In this document: in pieces, positions 39,916 through 50,667 of the stretch
Layout: every line of letters starts with the position of its first letter
How positions within the stretch are numbered: position 1 is the stretch's first letter
Source of the DNA: CBDFMG01 sp965221205 [NCBI: bacterium]
GTDB taxonomy: Bacteria > SM23-31
Reading direction: 5' to 3'
Assembly (NCBI GenBank): GCA_965221205.1
Contig: OZ244870.1
Location: forward strand, 2,728,001 to 2,792,000
DNA length: 64,000 nucleotides
Program-made: the position numbers and the translations under genes
Notes under the pieces: model-generated
What the model was told of the DNA's origin: nothing
Seen by the model: the letters and a program-made list of their open reading frames with translations, nothing else
Database searches by the model: none

Positions 39916-41571
39916 TTACCACAATTTTTTGACTTCATCATCCAAGCCTGTCAATTCCCATCGTATGAGCGACCATGGAATCGATCCTGTTGCTAATACT
40001 TCATCCATAAAATCTTTGAGAACAAAATCGTCTCCGAGTTGACTTGCACGATCTCGAAACAGCTTCATAAACTGGACCTTGCCAAGAACCATGAGCATAT
40101 GGTGGCCAACACCCCGCAGTGTCGTATTCAACTCAAACCACAAATGGTGACTTCCCTCGAGCAATTCTCCATGCGGAGCATTGTCGATACAGAACTGTGT
40201 CGCATCTGCGTAGCTCCAGTCTCCGCTGTGCATGTAGATATCTGAAAGCGCCCGGACCGTTCGGAACGCAGCTTGTTCATACGCTATTTCTCTTCCATGA
40301 GCATTACGACCGTCCAGATAACCGGCATGCATCAGAAGTTCTTCAAGTGCGAAGGCAAATCCCTCTCCACGGGCGGTTCCAATTTTATAGGGACGTCTGC
40401 CTCCTCTGATCGGTCGGTCGTCGTTTCCAGATCTCATTTCATCGAAAAGATGACCAACCAACTCGTGTGTATTTTCCATGACTGCTTCCCGGTGTGAAAA
40501 ATTAAAAAAGTAATCTTGTTTTTCCGGCCATGGTTTGTCTAATCCATAACCCTTCCCATCAATGCGAGAATCGTAATATCTGTCAGGCACATTGATATTA
40601 TCCAGACTAAAAATTTCTTCCTCATCGAGAAAATTCATAATATGGGCAACAGCTTCATAGATACCGTCCCTGTATTCTTTCTGCGATCTATCCGGTATAA
40701 GCGGAGAAACATTACGGTTCCTATTCTCTTCGAGACGCTGAAAAGTTCTTACACGGTTATCTTCAAGTTCAACAATTGTACGAACATCTTCCCACGTATA
40801 GGGAAAAAGGTAAACGTTTTTGAGCAGCCAGTTGTAGTTTTCTTTGCCAACTCCTGCCCGTGCGGTCATTTTACTCTTATTTGCCTCGATCCAGTGGATA
40901 TAGTCATCGATTGCCACCAATATTGTCTCAACATTTGATACAAGTTCGGGATTATGTTCCGACAGCTTGTCAGCAAGAGATTCGAATGCTACTTTCGTGT
41001 CCCCAAGTGACAAAACAGCAAGAGTACCGAGGTCGCCCGCTATCTCCGAAAAGTTGTTGAGATTTGCCTTTGCCTGCTCTAAGATCGCAGGGACAATCTG
41101 AAATTGGTTCTGCATTTCAGAAAGAACGCTCCCTTGAAGCGGCAAATTTCCGGAACGGCTGTATCTGGATATGACATCATTATAATATCCGGGATCGATC
41201 GACCATGGCCTAAGAACTCGGTGCTGGAATTCATACCCATTCATTTCTGCACGTACAAGGAGATAATCCGACTTTTGCGGTATGGTCCATCCGGTTGGGT
41301 CTATCGCATTTAGACGGTTTTGATATGCCTGCAAATTGCGGTATTTATCATCCATGGCGCCGACAGAGAAATCAGGCACGCCATCGATGGATTCCGGTTG
41401 CTGGAAATCTCGAAATTCTTCAAAGAGACTAATAAGGCTATCATAATTCGTACTTTCAACTACAGCATTCTGCCGATTCTCTGCTGCACAATGAAATACT
41501 GTTATGCAGATTAATATATTATAAACAGCAGCTAAATACTTTTGATTAATCATGATATTAGTTCCATTCAT
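39916..41571 (-). CDS. DUF885-family secreted hydrolase, zinc motif present
   Basis: 551 residues; the real start may be the ATG six codons in (MINQKYLAAVYNILICITVF), which gives a better signal peptide. DUF885 features include SKMTARAGVGKENYNWLLKN, VYLFPYTWED, HELVGHLFDEMR (HELVGH, 369-374) and ARGEGFAFALEELLMHAGYL. The HExxxH-like motif plus the distal EG/EE helix is the putative gluzincin-type zinc site of DUF885 proteins. The role is probably a carboxypeptidase-like cleavage of an oligopeptide in the periplasm; the substrate is unknown. It shares length and order of blocks with 42732 and 48868. Confidence 0.87.
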   Translation of the reverse strand: MNGTNIMINQKYLAAVYNILICITVFHCAAENRQNAVVESTNYDSLISLFEEFRDFQQPESIDGVPDFSVGAMDDKYRNLQAYQNRLNAIDPTGWTIPQKSDYLLVRAEMNGYEFQHRVLRPWSIDPGYYNDVISRYSRSGNLPLQGSVLSEMQNQFQIVPAILEQAKANLNNFSEIAGDLGTLAVLSLGDTKVAFESLADKLSEHNPELVSNVETILVAIDDYIHWIEANKSKMTARAGVGKENYNWLLKNVYLFPYTWEDVRTIVELEDNRVRTFQRLEENRNRNVSPLIPDRSQKEYRDGIYEAVAHIMNFLDEEEIFSLDNINVPDRYYDSRIDGKGYGLDKPWPEKQDYFFNFSHREAVMENTHELVGHLFDEMRSGNDDRPIRGGRRPYKIGTARGEGFAFALEELLMHAGYLDGRNAHGREIAYEQAAFRTVRALSDIYMHSGDWSYADATQFCIDNAPHGELLEGSHHLWFELNTTLRGVGHHMLMVLGKVQFMKLFRDRASQLGDDFVLKDFMDEVLATGSIPWSLIRWELTGLDDEVKKLW

Positions 41572-42505
41572 TTAAAATTAGGTCATTAGGTCAAAAGCGG
41601 CCTAACGTGAATTTTGATTAAAGGATGGAATAGATTTTGGTTTCTGTAATGGTATCTCCATCCCATTTTCTTCGGTACACTGGGCAATGATTTTTGCTGA
41701 CACCATGGTACTGTAAGCGTCTTTCTTGTGCACATGACCAGAACCCCTCAAGGCCGTTACTATGACGACGTCCCGTGATGCGTTATGATCGACCGTACGC
41801 TGTTTACCAAAAACTGCAGCGATGTATACGAACGGAACGTATCAGTGGAGAAGACGCTCCCTTTCGCAGCGGTGTCCCTGATCTCGTTCATCAGGCAGCA
41901 GTCACATCGTAGTCAATAGCTTCCCGTTGACGTTCCATGATGCCGAAAACCTTTGGTTCCCGTACGTTTCCCACCAAAGCAGCTTGCAGCACATTCTATC
42001 TCGCCGGCTCGCCGGAAAGTCTTCTCAATTCCTGACACAAAAAATTATAAATCTCCTGTCGATAAAGCATCTATTTGCCTCGCACCGTCGTGGCGCCAAA
42101 ACCAAGACCTCTGGCAGCTTTATTGGCAGGTATTTCCAAAGAAACATAATGCAGTAGAGCAAGATCCCCGTCCTTGAGCCGCTTCGGGCTCTCTTTACAA
42201 GAACATCGAGTACCTGTAAAATGATTACCACGCAAACGGTACAGACGATTCCCCAGAACAAAAGAAACATAATGTACCAACAATCAATCCAGTGACTTTT
42301 TCTTCCATTCCAAGTATACTGCAGCACGTGATCAGAAAATAACCTAAGTACCTAAATTTAAGTTATATTCTTTAACCATATTCGAAAATTATTAGCAAAA
42401 TTTGTTATTAACAAATTAATCGTATCTTATTAATTGGCGAATAGAGAATTTCATTTTCTCGCTTAGTGATTATTATTACAGTCATGGAGAATTGCGTTGC
42501 GGATC
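41572..42505. other. Decayed region between two DUF885 genes
   Basis: On the minus strand around 41630-41810 a frame reads RDVVIVTALRGSGHVHKKDA and MVSAKIIAQCTEENGMEIPL, which looks like a protein C-terminus I cannot name. Around 42060-42330 a hydrophobic stretch (WYIMFLLFWGIVCTVCVVII) suggests a lost membrane protein. Frames are broken throughout. Nothing intact is supportable. Confidence 0.4.
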
Positions 42506-42688
42506 TTATTTTAAGATCCAGACAAATACACCAATTAACAATCCTACAGCCATCCAACTTACAAGAAAACCCACTATGCTAACAAGGGACGGCTTCATAA
42601 TCTCAAAATCCGGATGATCTATGAGAACTGATCGCTGAGCCGGTTTTGTACTTTCAAGGAAGAGGTACCGGTCCGATTTCTGGTTCAT
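42506..42688 (-). CDS. Short tail-anchored-like membrane protein
   Basis: Sixty residues with a single C-terminal hydrophobic helix, MKPSLVSIVGFLVSWMAVGL followed by LIGVFVWILK, after a polar N-terminus. No family recognised. It lies just 3' of the DUF885 gene at 42732 on the same strand. Could be a small membrane anchor or an unselected frame. Confidence 0.35.
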   Translation of the reverse strand: MNQKSDRYLFLESTKPAQRSVLIDHPDFEIMKPSLVSIVGFLVSWMAVGLLIGVFVWILK

Positions 42689-42731
42689 CTGCCAGTACTG
42701 GACTTCGAGATAACAATTTTTATATGACCGG

Positions 42732-44324
42732 CTAGTCGAGAAGGAACTTTATCTGATCTTCGAGACCTGTCAACTCCCACCGTGTCAGAGAAATAGGGAT
42801 GATGCCTCCGTTTATGAAATCATCAAAAAATTGTCGAATGGTGAATGTGTCACCTAACTGTCTCGACCTGTCTGCCATAAGCTGCTGCATCATATTCTTT
42901 CCAACTGTGTAATTCGAACTGTGACCCGGTGCGCGCAGAGTCTCTTCAGTGTCCCACCACACCGCGTCACTGTCCTCGTCCGCCCACGGATAGGGAAGTA
43001 ATTCAGCAAAATTCTTACGTCCTTCTTCTAAGGTATACTCGTTGCTGTGCATTTTTAAGTCTGACAATGCCCGAGCCGTACGAAATGCCATCCAGATGTA
43101 AGTAATCTCTCTCGATCTTGGCCGATCATCGAATAAACCTGTCTGCATCAGCCACTCTTCAACACCGAATCCAAAAGCTTCGGATCTGGCTTCATGCATA
43201 TCATAAAGACGAATATCGCTGCGAATAGGCCGTGTGTCTCCCGCCTGGTACCATATCTTTCTTCCGCCGACATAATAATGGCTGAATAGTACGTGAAGAA
43301 CATTACACATCGGTTCACGATCATTTGTCTGTTCGAAATAACCACGATAATTAGGCCTGAGATAGGCGCTCATACCCCACATTCGCGGATATTGGTCAGG
43401 CGGGAGAGGCGACAGATCTTCAGGGACGGTTATGATCTCTTCTTCACGGAGAAAATCCATGACTTTTGCGGCAGTCTCTCTCTGCCGCCGAATATTTTCT
43501 TCTTTACTGGATGTCAATGTAAAATCGGGAAGTTTTCGGTTTTTGTGCTCTTCCAACTGCAAAAAGCATATGGCTCTATTGTATTCGCTCTGGATCATTG
43601 TATGAAACTCATCCCATGTGTAGGGAATGAGATGGACATTCTTCATCCACCAATTATAGTTCTCCTTCCCTACTCCGGCAGCCGCAGTCATTGTATCCTT
43701 GTTTGCTATAAGCCAGTCACGAAAATCTTCCGTAGCAGTCACTGCCTGATCAACATAGGGGACCAGCTCGGGATGGTGCTCGGCAAATTGTACCCCAAAG
43801 CGGTTGAGCATCTCGATATCTTTTTCTTTGACACGGATAGCAACTGTTGCGAGATCTCCTGCCGCTTCCATAAGATTTATCTTCGCCTGAGCAAAAAGCT
43901 TCGGAACCGTTTGCAGCTTCTTCCGGAAATCAGCAACGCCACTTTCAAGGAGAGGAACTTCCGGTTTATACAGCCCCCAGTTGGACAAACTCCTCGAATG
44001 GTGAACAAGGAGCCGGGGATATATACCGTCGGTAAGATTGTAAAAGCCGGGATCACGGGCCCACTGCCGAAGAACCCGATGGTCGTACTCTACACCATTC
44101 ATTTCCGCGCGAACCACATGGAAATCTATTTGATGTTCCACGCTCCAATCACTCATATCTATTGCTACAAGACGCTTTTGAAGCTGTTGTAATCCGTTAT
44201 ATTGCTTTTCCATTGAGGCAGCCGTGAAATCGGGTACTCCATCAACAACCTCAGGTTTTATAAACTCACGAAACTCCTGAAATAAATCAACTAGGCAAGC
44301 ATAGTCAGTACACGATTTTCCCAT
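42732..44324 (-). CDS. DUF885-family paralogue without signal peptide and with degenerate zinc motif
   Basis: 530 residues behind AAGGGGGC. It begins at MGKSCTDYACLVDLFQEFRE, which aligns with the mature start of the paralogues, so the export signal is absent. DUF885 blocks are kept: NKDTMTAAAGVGKENYNWWM, HLIPYTWDEF and the QAGDTRPIRS region. The motif that is HELVGH or HEFIGH in the paralogues is here LHVLFSHYYV, losing the glutamate, and SEGWAASLEE becomes SEAFGFGVEE. It probably has no hydrolase activity. The open frame over 530 codons suggests it is still made. Confidence 0.85.
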   Translation of the reverse strand: MGKSCTDYACLVDLFQEFREFIKPEVVDGVPDFTAASMEKQYNGLQQLQKRLVAIDMSDWSVEHQIDFHVVRAEMNGVEYDHRVLRQWARDPGFYNLTDGIYPRLLVHHSRSLSNWGLYKPEVPLLESGVADFRKKLQTVPKLFAQAKINLMEAAGDLATVAIRVKEKDIEMLNRFGVQFAEHHPELVPYVDQAVTATEDFRDWLIANKDTMTAAAGVGKENYNWWMKNVHLIPYTWDEFHTMIQSEYNRAICFLQLEEHKNRKLPDFTLTSSKEENIRRQRETAAKVMDFLREEEIITVPEDLSPLPPDQYPRMWGMSAYLRPNYRGYFEQTNDREPMCNVLHVLFSHYYVGGRKIWYQAGDTRPIRSDIRLYDMHEARSEAFGFGVEEWLMQTGLFDDRPRSREITYIWMAFRTARALSDLKMHSNEYTLEEGRKNFAELLPYPWADEDSDAVWWDTEETLRAPGHSSNYTVGKNMMQQLMADRSRQLGDTFTIRQFFDDFINGGIIPISLTRWELTGLEDQIKFLLD

Positions 44325-44443
44325 TTATATCTGCCCCCTTACAAAATAATAGGTTTAACTGGCTTCCTTATATGCAATAATCATGTATCAATTATAGTAA
44401 TTAGACTATACTTCAATCAAAATAACACATACTGATCCCGGTG

Positions 44444-45787
44444 TTAACGAATCAAACGTATCTGTTTAATCGGTGGATAGAGGAACTCAACTCCCCGTTC
44501 TGTGACGATCACATCATCTTCGATAGATAAGCTGATATTCTTCCCTTTACCCCACTCAGGCACCGGTTTTCTAGTCACGTATTCCAAAACAAAGAGAAAA
44601 TACGATGGGATCTTCAGATGTTCCCTGTCTAATCCCCAATTAGCCAACCGGGGTCCAACAGCGTCATCACTCCATTGATGCCCCAGAGGATGCAGATCGA
44701 TGGAAACTGTGGTCTTTTCTGGATCGATGAACCCGTCACTCCCAACGAAGCTAAATCCAGCTGCATTCATTGCATTCTCGATAACCTTCTTAGTCTCTTT
44801 AGCAGTACGTCCCACCTTGACATTTGCACGGAGGATCTTGCGAGCTTCCATGGCTTCATTGAAAGCTTCCTGCAGTTGCGGAGGTATGACAGTTTCATCG
44901 TCACCCATTACATACGCAGCCCGCTTAAGGTCAATGCGGTAGTTCATCATGACAACGCCAAAGTCAATACTGACCAGATCGCCAGCCCGAACAGCACCAT
45001 CCCCTGGAACTCTTTCACCACTAACCAGATTTCTGGCAGATGCCCCCGGCAGACCAAATTGAATTGTCGAACCATATCCACTCGACATGTTTTGGTGCCG
45101 CAACCATCGGCCAATATCATTCACGGTGGTTACACCGGGCTTGATCATATCAAAGGCCTTCTCCACCGCTTTGACAGTTTGTCTGCACAGTTCTCCATAA
45201 AAAACAATTTCACTCATTACTCTAGTCGAGCGAAAATCGTTGATCACATATTCGGCGGACATAAATCTATTCGCATATTTATCGCCGACAGCATTGACCA
45301 GTCTCGTGTAATCTGTATGCGATATACCGTCTGCCATCGTAAGCCATTTTGAGTAATTTACGCCAATGTTTTGGGGGTCGCGTTCGGCGACAAATTTAGC
45401 AAGATCTTCATCCGAAAGACTTCTTTCGATTATATCGTATGCTCCACTTGCCCGAACATCGGAAGTAATACGGCCAAATGCAGCACGTTCAATCCTGTTT
45501 CCACCACGATCAGTAAAGATAAAATACCCGGTATTACCACCAAGATCCAACCTCAGAGGATCAAGGTGACCTTCTTCCGAGTTGTTTATGCCAACGACAT
45601 GAATCCACATGTCAACATTATTGTCTCTCATTGCATGCGGTGCATGCGGTAAAAGGAAATCAAACTTCTCCGTTCGAATCAGATTGAGCACGTCCATCAT
45701 AACATCTGATTCCAGAGATTGGGCTTTTACATCATTAACAAGCAGAAGAATGCAAATAAATGCAAGAAGAAACCGCATATCTCTCAT
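44444..45787 (-). CDS. M24-family metallopeptidase-like protein, ligands mostly conserved
   Basis: 447 residues after AAGAGGT; signal peptide MRDMRFLLAFICILLLVNDV. This is the M24 paralogue closest to an active enzyme: RAGDLVSIDFGVVMMNYRID has both aspartates, then HPLGHQWSDD (histidine), FVLEYVTRKP (glutamate) and EDDVIVTERGVEFL (glutamate). The C-terminus IKQIRLIR fits the family tail. Such enzymes remove N-terminal residues next to proline or act on related dipeptide bonds. It lies directly upstream of the DUF885 gene at 42732. The pairing of M24 and DUF885 genes repeats elsewhere in the array. Confidence 0.88.
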   Translation of the reverse strand: MRDMRFLLAFICILLLVNDVKAQSLESDVMMDVLNLIRTEKFDFLLPHAPHAMRDNNVDMWIHVVGINNSEEGHLDPLRLDLGGNTGYFIFTDRGGNRIERAAFGRITSDVRASGAYDIIERSLSDEDLAKFVAERDPQNIGVNYSKWLTMADGISHTDYTRLVNAVGDKYANRFMSAEYVINDFRSTRVMSEIVFYGELCRQTVKAVEKAFDMIKPGVTTVNDIGRWLRHQNMSSGYGSTIQFGLPGASARNLVSGERVPGDGAVRAGDLVSIDFGVVMMNYRIDLKRAAYVMGDDETVIPPQLQEAFNEAMEARKILRANVKVGRTAKETKKVIENAMNAAGFSFVGSDGFIDPEKTTVSIDLHPLGHQWSDDAVGPRLANWGLDREHLKIPSYFLFVLEYVTRKPVPEWGKGKNISLSIEDDVIVTERGVEFLYPPIKQIRLIR

Positions 45788-46053
45788 GATATTACCTCTT
45801 ATTACAATCCTTATTTAAATGAATAAAATGTGTATTTTAAAATTGATGACAAACGTAAAAAGTGTATATTAAAGAATTTAAACGCCAGTAGAAAGTTTGG
45901 AAACACCAACAGGATAAAACTGTGAAGCGTGTATGGCATTTACAAACTTGTGCAATGATAATATAAGGTAATTAAAATTGAAATATTCTACATTGTAAAG
46001 AACTGATGTTCAACAGAAGACTTTGGAGAAATATGGAATATCCTACGAGAAAG

Positions 46054-46404
46054 TTAACCATCAAGAAATACACTTGTATCGAAAATGAGCAAAATGTTAC
46101 TAATTTTATTATTACTAATATTAAATATTTGAGCCATCGGGACAGATATTCCCGGTTTTGTAAATTGATAGACTAAACAAGCAGAGAATTCATTTTCAAA
46201 TGAAGATATTATTTTATATTCAAGTCCTACAAATCCTATAGGAGGATCTGATTTTAACGATTTTATATAATCTTCTCTTGAGTCAAATTTGTAAAGGGGC
46301 CCACTAAAAGTAAAGTCATTCGCAAATAATTGAAATAACTCATCAACGTTTCCGTCCGAATAGAATATTTTCATATATCTCAGAGCTAAATCCAATGGCC
46401 TCAT
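46054..46404 (-). CDS. SnoaL/NTF2-like small protein
   Basis: 116 residues: MRPLDLALRYMKIFYSDGNV, DELFQLFANDFTFSGPLYKF, then VGLEYKIISSFENEFSACLV and ISNNKISNILLIFDT. This is the cone-shaped SnoaL/NTF2 fold used by many small enzymes and binding proteins. No signal peptide, so cytoplasmic. The substrate cannot be read from sequence. It stands between the M24 gene and the tRNA fragment. Confidence 0.75.
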   Translation of the reverse strand: MRPLDLALRYMKIFYSDGNVDELFQLFANDFTFSGPLYKFDSREDYIKSLKSDPPIGFVGLEYKIISSFENEFSACLVYQFTKPGISVPMAQIFNISNNKISNILLIFDTSVFLDG

Positions 46405-47109
46405 TTCTCAATCCTGATTTTATTTCAAAGATTCATTAAAATATAAATTATATGACCATTACATCATTTATAAAATATATATTTGTAATTGTGTATAGTC
46501 TATGAAAATCACTTTAATATCTTCGGAATATCATGGTATTTAATGATGCCCTGCAAGACTTGAACCAGCGACCCATTGATTGTGAGTAATTTGCTCCAAA
46601 ATTCATAACGTTAATATAAGCAATCACTGTTCAAAATCAAGGTTTTTAGACAATATAGAACAATTACGGAAATACACATACGGAGAATGGTTTCAAATTG
46701 GTTGTTTTTTTGATATTCTTCATATTCAGATTATACAGTTTATCAATATTTCTTTTACCTGTTCAAGAATACCTCTCCTTTTTTAGATCAATTACACTAT
46801 TGTAATGCAAATGTGAAACTTACTGACAAGAAACAAAAGAGATGTGTCTCTGATTTGTATGTTTTTGAACAGGTAATTGAACTATTAGGACTAATGAGGA
46901 TATGTTTATGTCTCTAAGGACTTTTGCTGTTTGAATTGATAGCTCATTAGTTAGCTTGATACTATAATAATAAAATCCATTTGAAATACTAATATGGAAA
47001 ATATCAGATAATATCTTACTATGTTAAGAAATTGCATTACCACATACTCTGATATTTTGACAAAACCAAATCAATATAAAGAGTGGTACTAATGAAATAA
47101 CTTGAAAAA
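46405..47109. other. AT-rich gap with a tRNA-like fragment
   Basis: Apart from the tRNA 3'-half-like fragment at 46548-46589, I see no gene, terminator or repeat here. It precedes the broken helicase gene. Confidence 0.5.
46548..46589 (-). repeat. tRNA 3'-half fragment, degenerate copy
   Basis: GCCCTGCAAGACTTGAACCA, then GCGACCCATTGATTGTGAG. On the minus strand this resembles the anticodon and T-arm half of a tRNA. It matches the better-preserved fragment at 56024-56070 at about 36 of 42 positions. No 5' half is present. Possible attachment-site remnant. Confidence 0.6.
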
Positions 47110-48537
47110 TTACGGAATTTAGGCTTTTCGAATAACATGCTTCAGGCGTTAGAAAAAAAGGATTCGAGGAACCTACACCTATACAGGAAAAGATAACGCC
47201 CCTTATTCTCAACACTTCCCGCGGTCTGGTCGGACAGGCCCAGACCGGAACCGGCAAAACTGCTGCGTACGGTATACCGATCATCGAGAACATCGCAGGC
47301 AGGTCAGATTTTGTTCAGGTACTCATTTTAGTACCTACACGTGAGCTTACCATACAGGTATCCGAAGAATTGTATTCGCTTAAAGGCCAGAAAAATTTAC
47401 AGATAACACCAATCTATGGCGGACGGTCAATTCAACAACAGAGTAAGCGTCTCAAGAAGGGAGTAGACATTGTTGTCGGAACGCCCGGCAGGATTCTCGA
47501 TCATATCAAGCGAAAACGGCTGAACCTCAACAGTGTTTCTTATGTCGTTTTGGGTGAAGCGGACGAAATTCTCAATATGGGCTTTATCGAAGATATTGAC
47601 TTCATTCTTGGAAAAACAAACAGTAGCAGGACCACGCTGCTCTTTTCGGCAACAATGCCTAAAGTAATTGACAAAGTTGCTAAGAAATACATGCGTGGTT
47701 ATGAGAAGATCCTTATCGAACAAAAACAGGTTCCCGTTGACCTGACAGACCAGATATATTTTGAAGTAGCTGTGAAAGATAAGTTTGAAGCGTTTTGCCG
47801 GATCATGGATTTCGAGGAATACTTTTACTGTTTGGTATTTTATAGAACAAAGGTGGATGTCAACGAAGTTGCCTCGCATCTGCTCGAACGTGAATATGAA
47901 GCCGGCGCACTGCACGGCGATTTTTCACGAGGACAACGGGAGAAAATCCTAGAACAATTTAAAAAACAGCGGGTCAATGTACTCATCGCTTCCGATGTTG
48001 TGGCACGCGGAATTGACGTTCAGAATCTAACGCATGTTATCAATTATTCACTACCTCAAAATACGCAAAAAAAAATCTGCCAAATATTAAAGATATAATA
48101 CAGGTAAAAAGTTCTCGGCTCAAGAAAGAAGTTGAAAGAATTTTAAAGAAAGATATTCCCGTTGATATTTTAAAAATGGCGAAACGGCTGCTAAAAGGAA
48201 ATAATCCTGAAAGAGCAATGGCGGCTCTATTGAAACATGCCTTTGAGAATGAATCCGATATCCGGATAGCTATAACGAGATTCGCGACAGACAGCCCGGC
48301 TATTAAAGGTGAAACACAGCTGCTCGTGGCGCGCGGTACCAAAGACCAAATGCAAACTCGTGGAATTGATTAAAAAGAAAACAAAGATCAACGACCGTAA
48401 GATCAATAACGTGCAGGTTATGAAGGATTACTTTTTTATCACCATTGCCATTCATTGAGGCAGAATTGATTCTGAAGAGATTCAAAGAACAGAACAAGGG
48501 AACAAAACCGGTCGTTGTCAAAGCCAAAAAACGGTAG
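47110..48537 (+). pseudogene. DEAD-box RNA helicase (DeaD/CsdA-like), multiply broken
   Basis: Starts near ATG 47137 (NMLQALEK); a seven-A run at 47153-47159 lacks one A, shifting the frame before EEPTPIQEKITP. Then GQAQTGTGKTAA (Walker A), VLVPTRELT-like, VVGTPGRILDHI, LLFSATMP and ASDVVARGIDVQN follow. The normal DEAD box reads GEAD here. After VINYSLPQN the motif VI block (HRIGRTGRAG) is deleted, and the frame resumes at NIKDIIQVKSSRLKKEVERI. A further frameshift splits the C-terminal DbpA-like RNA-binding domain (KLVELIKKKTKIN, AELILKRFKEQNKG, VVVKAKKR, stop 48535). At least four lesions; inactive. Confidence 0.9.
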
Positions 48538-48626
48538 TAAACATTAAGCTTCTTCAATAGAATGATCAAGCAAAACTAATTCCGAAAATGTAACCATATT
48601 CATTTACTATATTGTTTAATGTCTAT

Positions 48627-48665
48627 AAAAAAAGCGAAGTCTTATATGCCGTAACTTCTTTTTTA
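48627..48665. terminator. Possible bidirectional terminator
   Basis: AAAAAAAGCGAAGT and ACTTCTTTTTT can pair with a two-base bulge around a loop of about 14 bases, followed by T-rich sequence on the plus strand and preceded by A-run (T-run on the minus strand). It lies between the helicase relic and the convergent DUF885 gene that ends at 48868. Confidence 0.45.
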
Positions 48666-48867
48666 TATATACTTTACATTATTTTAGATATAGGGCTATT
48701 TTAGCAATTATTGCGTGCTATATAGTTATCGAGCTGCGTAGTATAAAATTTGTCAACGAGGTTATCATTCATAATCTCTATAAATTCTTTCACCGAAGAA
48801 TAAATCGGACTATACGAGTTGAATTTTGAAAATATTTTACATGTGCATATAGAACTATAACAGCATA

Positions 48868-50508
48868 TCATTGCAACAACTTTATCATCTCATCATCATA
48901 ACCGGTCATTTCCCACCTTGTGAGCGCCATGGGTATCTCACCTGCTGCAAGAAACTCATCAATAAAATCACGCAGAACAAAATCTTCCCCCAACTGCATA
49001 GCCCGGTCTTTTAGCAGTTTAGTGAAATGGGCTTTACCAACGACTACACCCGTATGAAAACCTGGAGAGCGCAGGTTCGTTTGCATTTCATGCCACACCA
49101 TACGATCATTTTCATCAGACCATTTGTACGGCATAATCTCGGCACAGAGTTTTCTCATTTCGGTATAATTAATTTCGTTGTTGTGCAATTTCAGGTCGGG
49201 CAATGAGAGACTCATATGCGAAGCATTCATGAGATATTCAACTTCCCTTCCTCGTTGCAGCCTATTGTCGAGAACACCAGCTTGCATCAGCAGCTCTTCC
49301 AGCGAGGCTGCCCATCCTTCCGAACGGATCCAATCCATATTATAAAGTCTTTGTGCACCGCGGATCGGACGTTCGTCACGTTCAGTCCGCTGCCGATCAA
49401 ATAGATGGCCAATAAACTCATGTGTTTCGCCGGGCAACACCTCGCGCTCACGGGCTCTGTGGTCAATAGTATTACTCGTTGGCAGTGGTCTTCTGGGTTC
49501 GTTAGGATCGCTGTAGTCTGCGGGGTCCAACCAATCGGGAACTGTCAATATTTCTTCATCATGGAGGAACGTAACAACGTTATTGAGAGCAATATCGAGG
49601 CGGCGGTAATATTCCAGTTCCGTATCCGCTATCTCAAGCGGAGGAAGATCACGGTTCCTGTTTTCCTCTAATTTCAGAAAAGTTATTATGCGGCTGTATT
49701 CATGCTGTACAATGGTCAAACACTCTTCCCAGGTGTAGGGAAAAAGATGCACATTTTTCAGCCACCAGTTATAGTTTTCTACCCCAATACCTGCGAGACC
49801 GGTCATACTGCTTTTGTTATCCTCCAACCATTTTCCATAGCTAATCACCGCATTGGCGGCCTGTTCCGCATCGGGAACCAGTTCAGGATGGTGTTCCGCG
49901 AGTCGAGCTGCGAGGTTGTGGTAGTTGTCCGCTTCTCTGTCAATGAAATTGATGGCAAGATTCGCAAAATCCTCAGGTACATCTCTCAGGTTTTCTTTCG
50001 CCTGCTCATATATCGCAGGTATAGCTTGCAGTGTTATTCGAAAGTCCGGTAATCTGTCGTTAGACAAGGGGAGTCTGGTCCACCTCAGGCTGGACAATCC
50101 ATTCATTCTGAATACAGAGCCTCCCTGATTAGGCATGTAATATAGGGGGTCACGCGACCAGGGACGGAGAACCCGATGAAAAAAATCAAGCCCGTTCATT
50201 TCAGCGCGTACCAAATGGTAATCAACTTGCTGTGAAACCGGCCAGTCTTTGATATCAAACGCAGCAAGGCGACTTTGAAATGTCTTCAAACCGCGCTTTT
50301 GCTCATCCATTGCGGCAGCCGTGTAATCAGGAACACCATTAATGATTTCTACCTCCTCAAACTCACGAAATTCGAGAAATAGGCTGACAAGATCGTTATA
50401 CGTGCTATTCACGGCCACATCAATTCCGCCATCTCCGGCAAAACAATAAAAAAACACAAGACTGAACAAAAGGAGAGAAGTAACAACTAAATGATTATGC
50501 TTGAGCAT
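48868..50508 (-). CDS. DUF885-family secreted hydrolase, zinc motif present
   Basis: 546 residues after AAGGAGA, with signal peptide MLKHNHLVVTSLLLFSLVFF. Blocks shared with 39916 and 42732: FLEFREFEEVEIINGVPDYT, VRAEMNGLDFFHRVLRPWSR, GVENYNWWLKNVHLFPYTWE, GETHEFIGHLFDRQR (HEFIGH) and RSEGWAASLEELLMQAG. The zinc-type motif is present, so it may be an active metallo-hydrolase in the periplasm. No operon partner overlaps it; the glycosidase-like gene upstream is 160 bp away. Intact. Confidence 0.87.
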   Translation of the reverse strand: MLKHNHLVVTSLLLFSLVFFYCFAGDGGIDVAVNSTYNDLVSLFLEFREFEEVEIINGVPDYTAAAMDEQKRGLKTFQSRLAAFDIKDWPVSQQVDYHLVRAEMNGLDFFHRVLRPWSRDPLYYMPNQGGSVFRMNGLSSLRWTRLPLSNDRLPDFRITLQAIPAIYEQAKENLRDVPEDFANLAINFIDREADNYHNLAARLAEHHPELVPDAEQAANAVISYGKWLEDNKSSMTGLAGIGVENYNWWLKNVHLFPYTWEECLTIVQHEYSRIITFLKLEENRNRDLPPLEIADTELEYYRRLDIALNNVVTFLHDEEILTVPDWLDPADYSDPNEPRRPLPTSNTIDHRAREREVLPGETHEFIGHLFDRQRTERDERPIRGAQRLYNMDWIRSEGWAASLEELLMQAGVLDNRLQRGREVEYLMNASHMSLSLPDLKLHNNEINYTEMRKLCAEIMPYKWSDENDRMVWHEMQTNLRSPGFHTGVVVGKAHFTKLLKDRAMQLGEDFVLRDFIDEFLAAGEIPMALTRWEMTGYDDEMIKLLQ

Positions 50509-50667
50509 GGTTCCAATCTCCTTGTTTACAATTATTAAATGATATCCAATTATCTTTTTTATCTATCTTAAAAAGGATATTGAACTGAAATCAAGCTGTA
50601 ATATGAAGGTTATAGTAAATCTGTAGTTATGAGCACTACAGGACTTAAACCTTCCATTGTTCAATTT

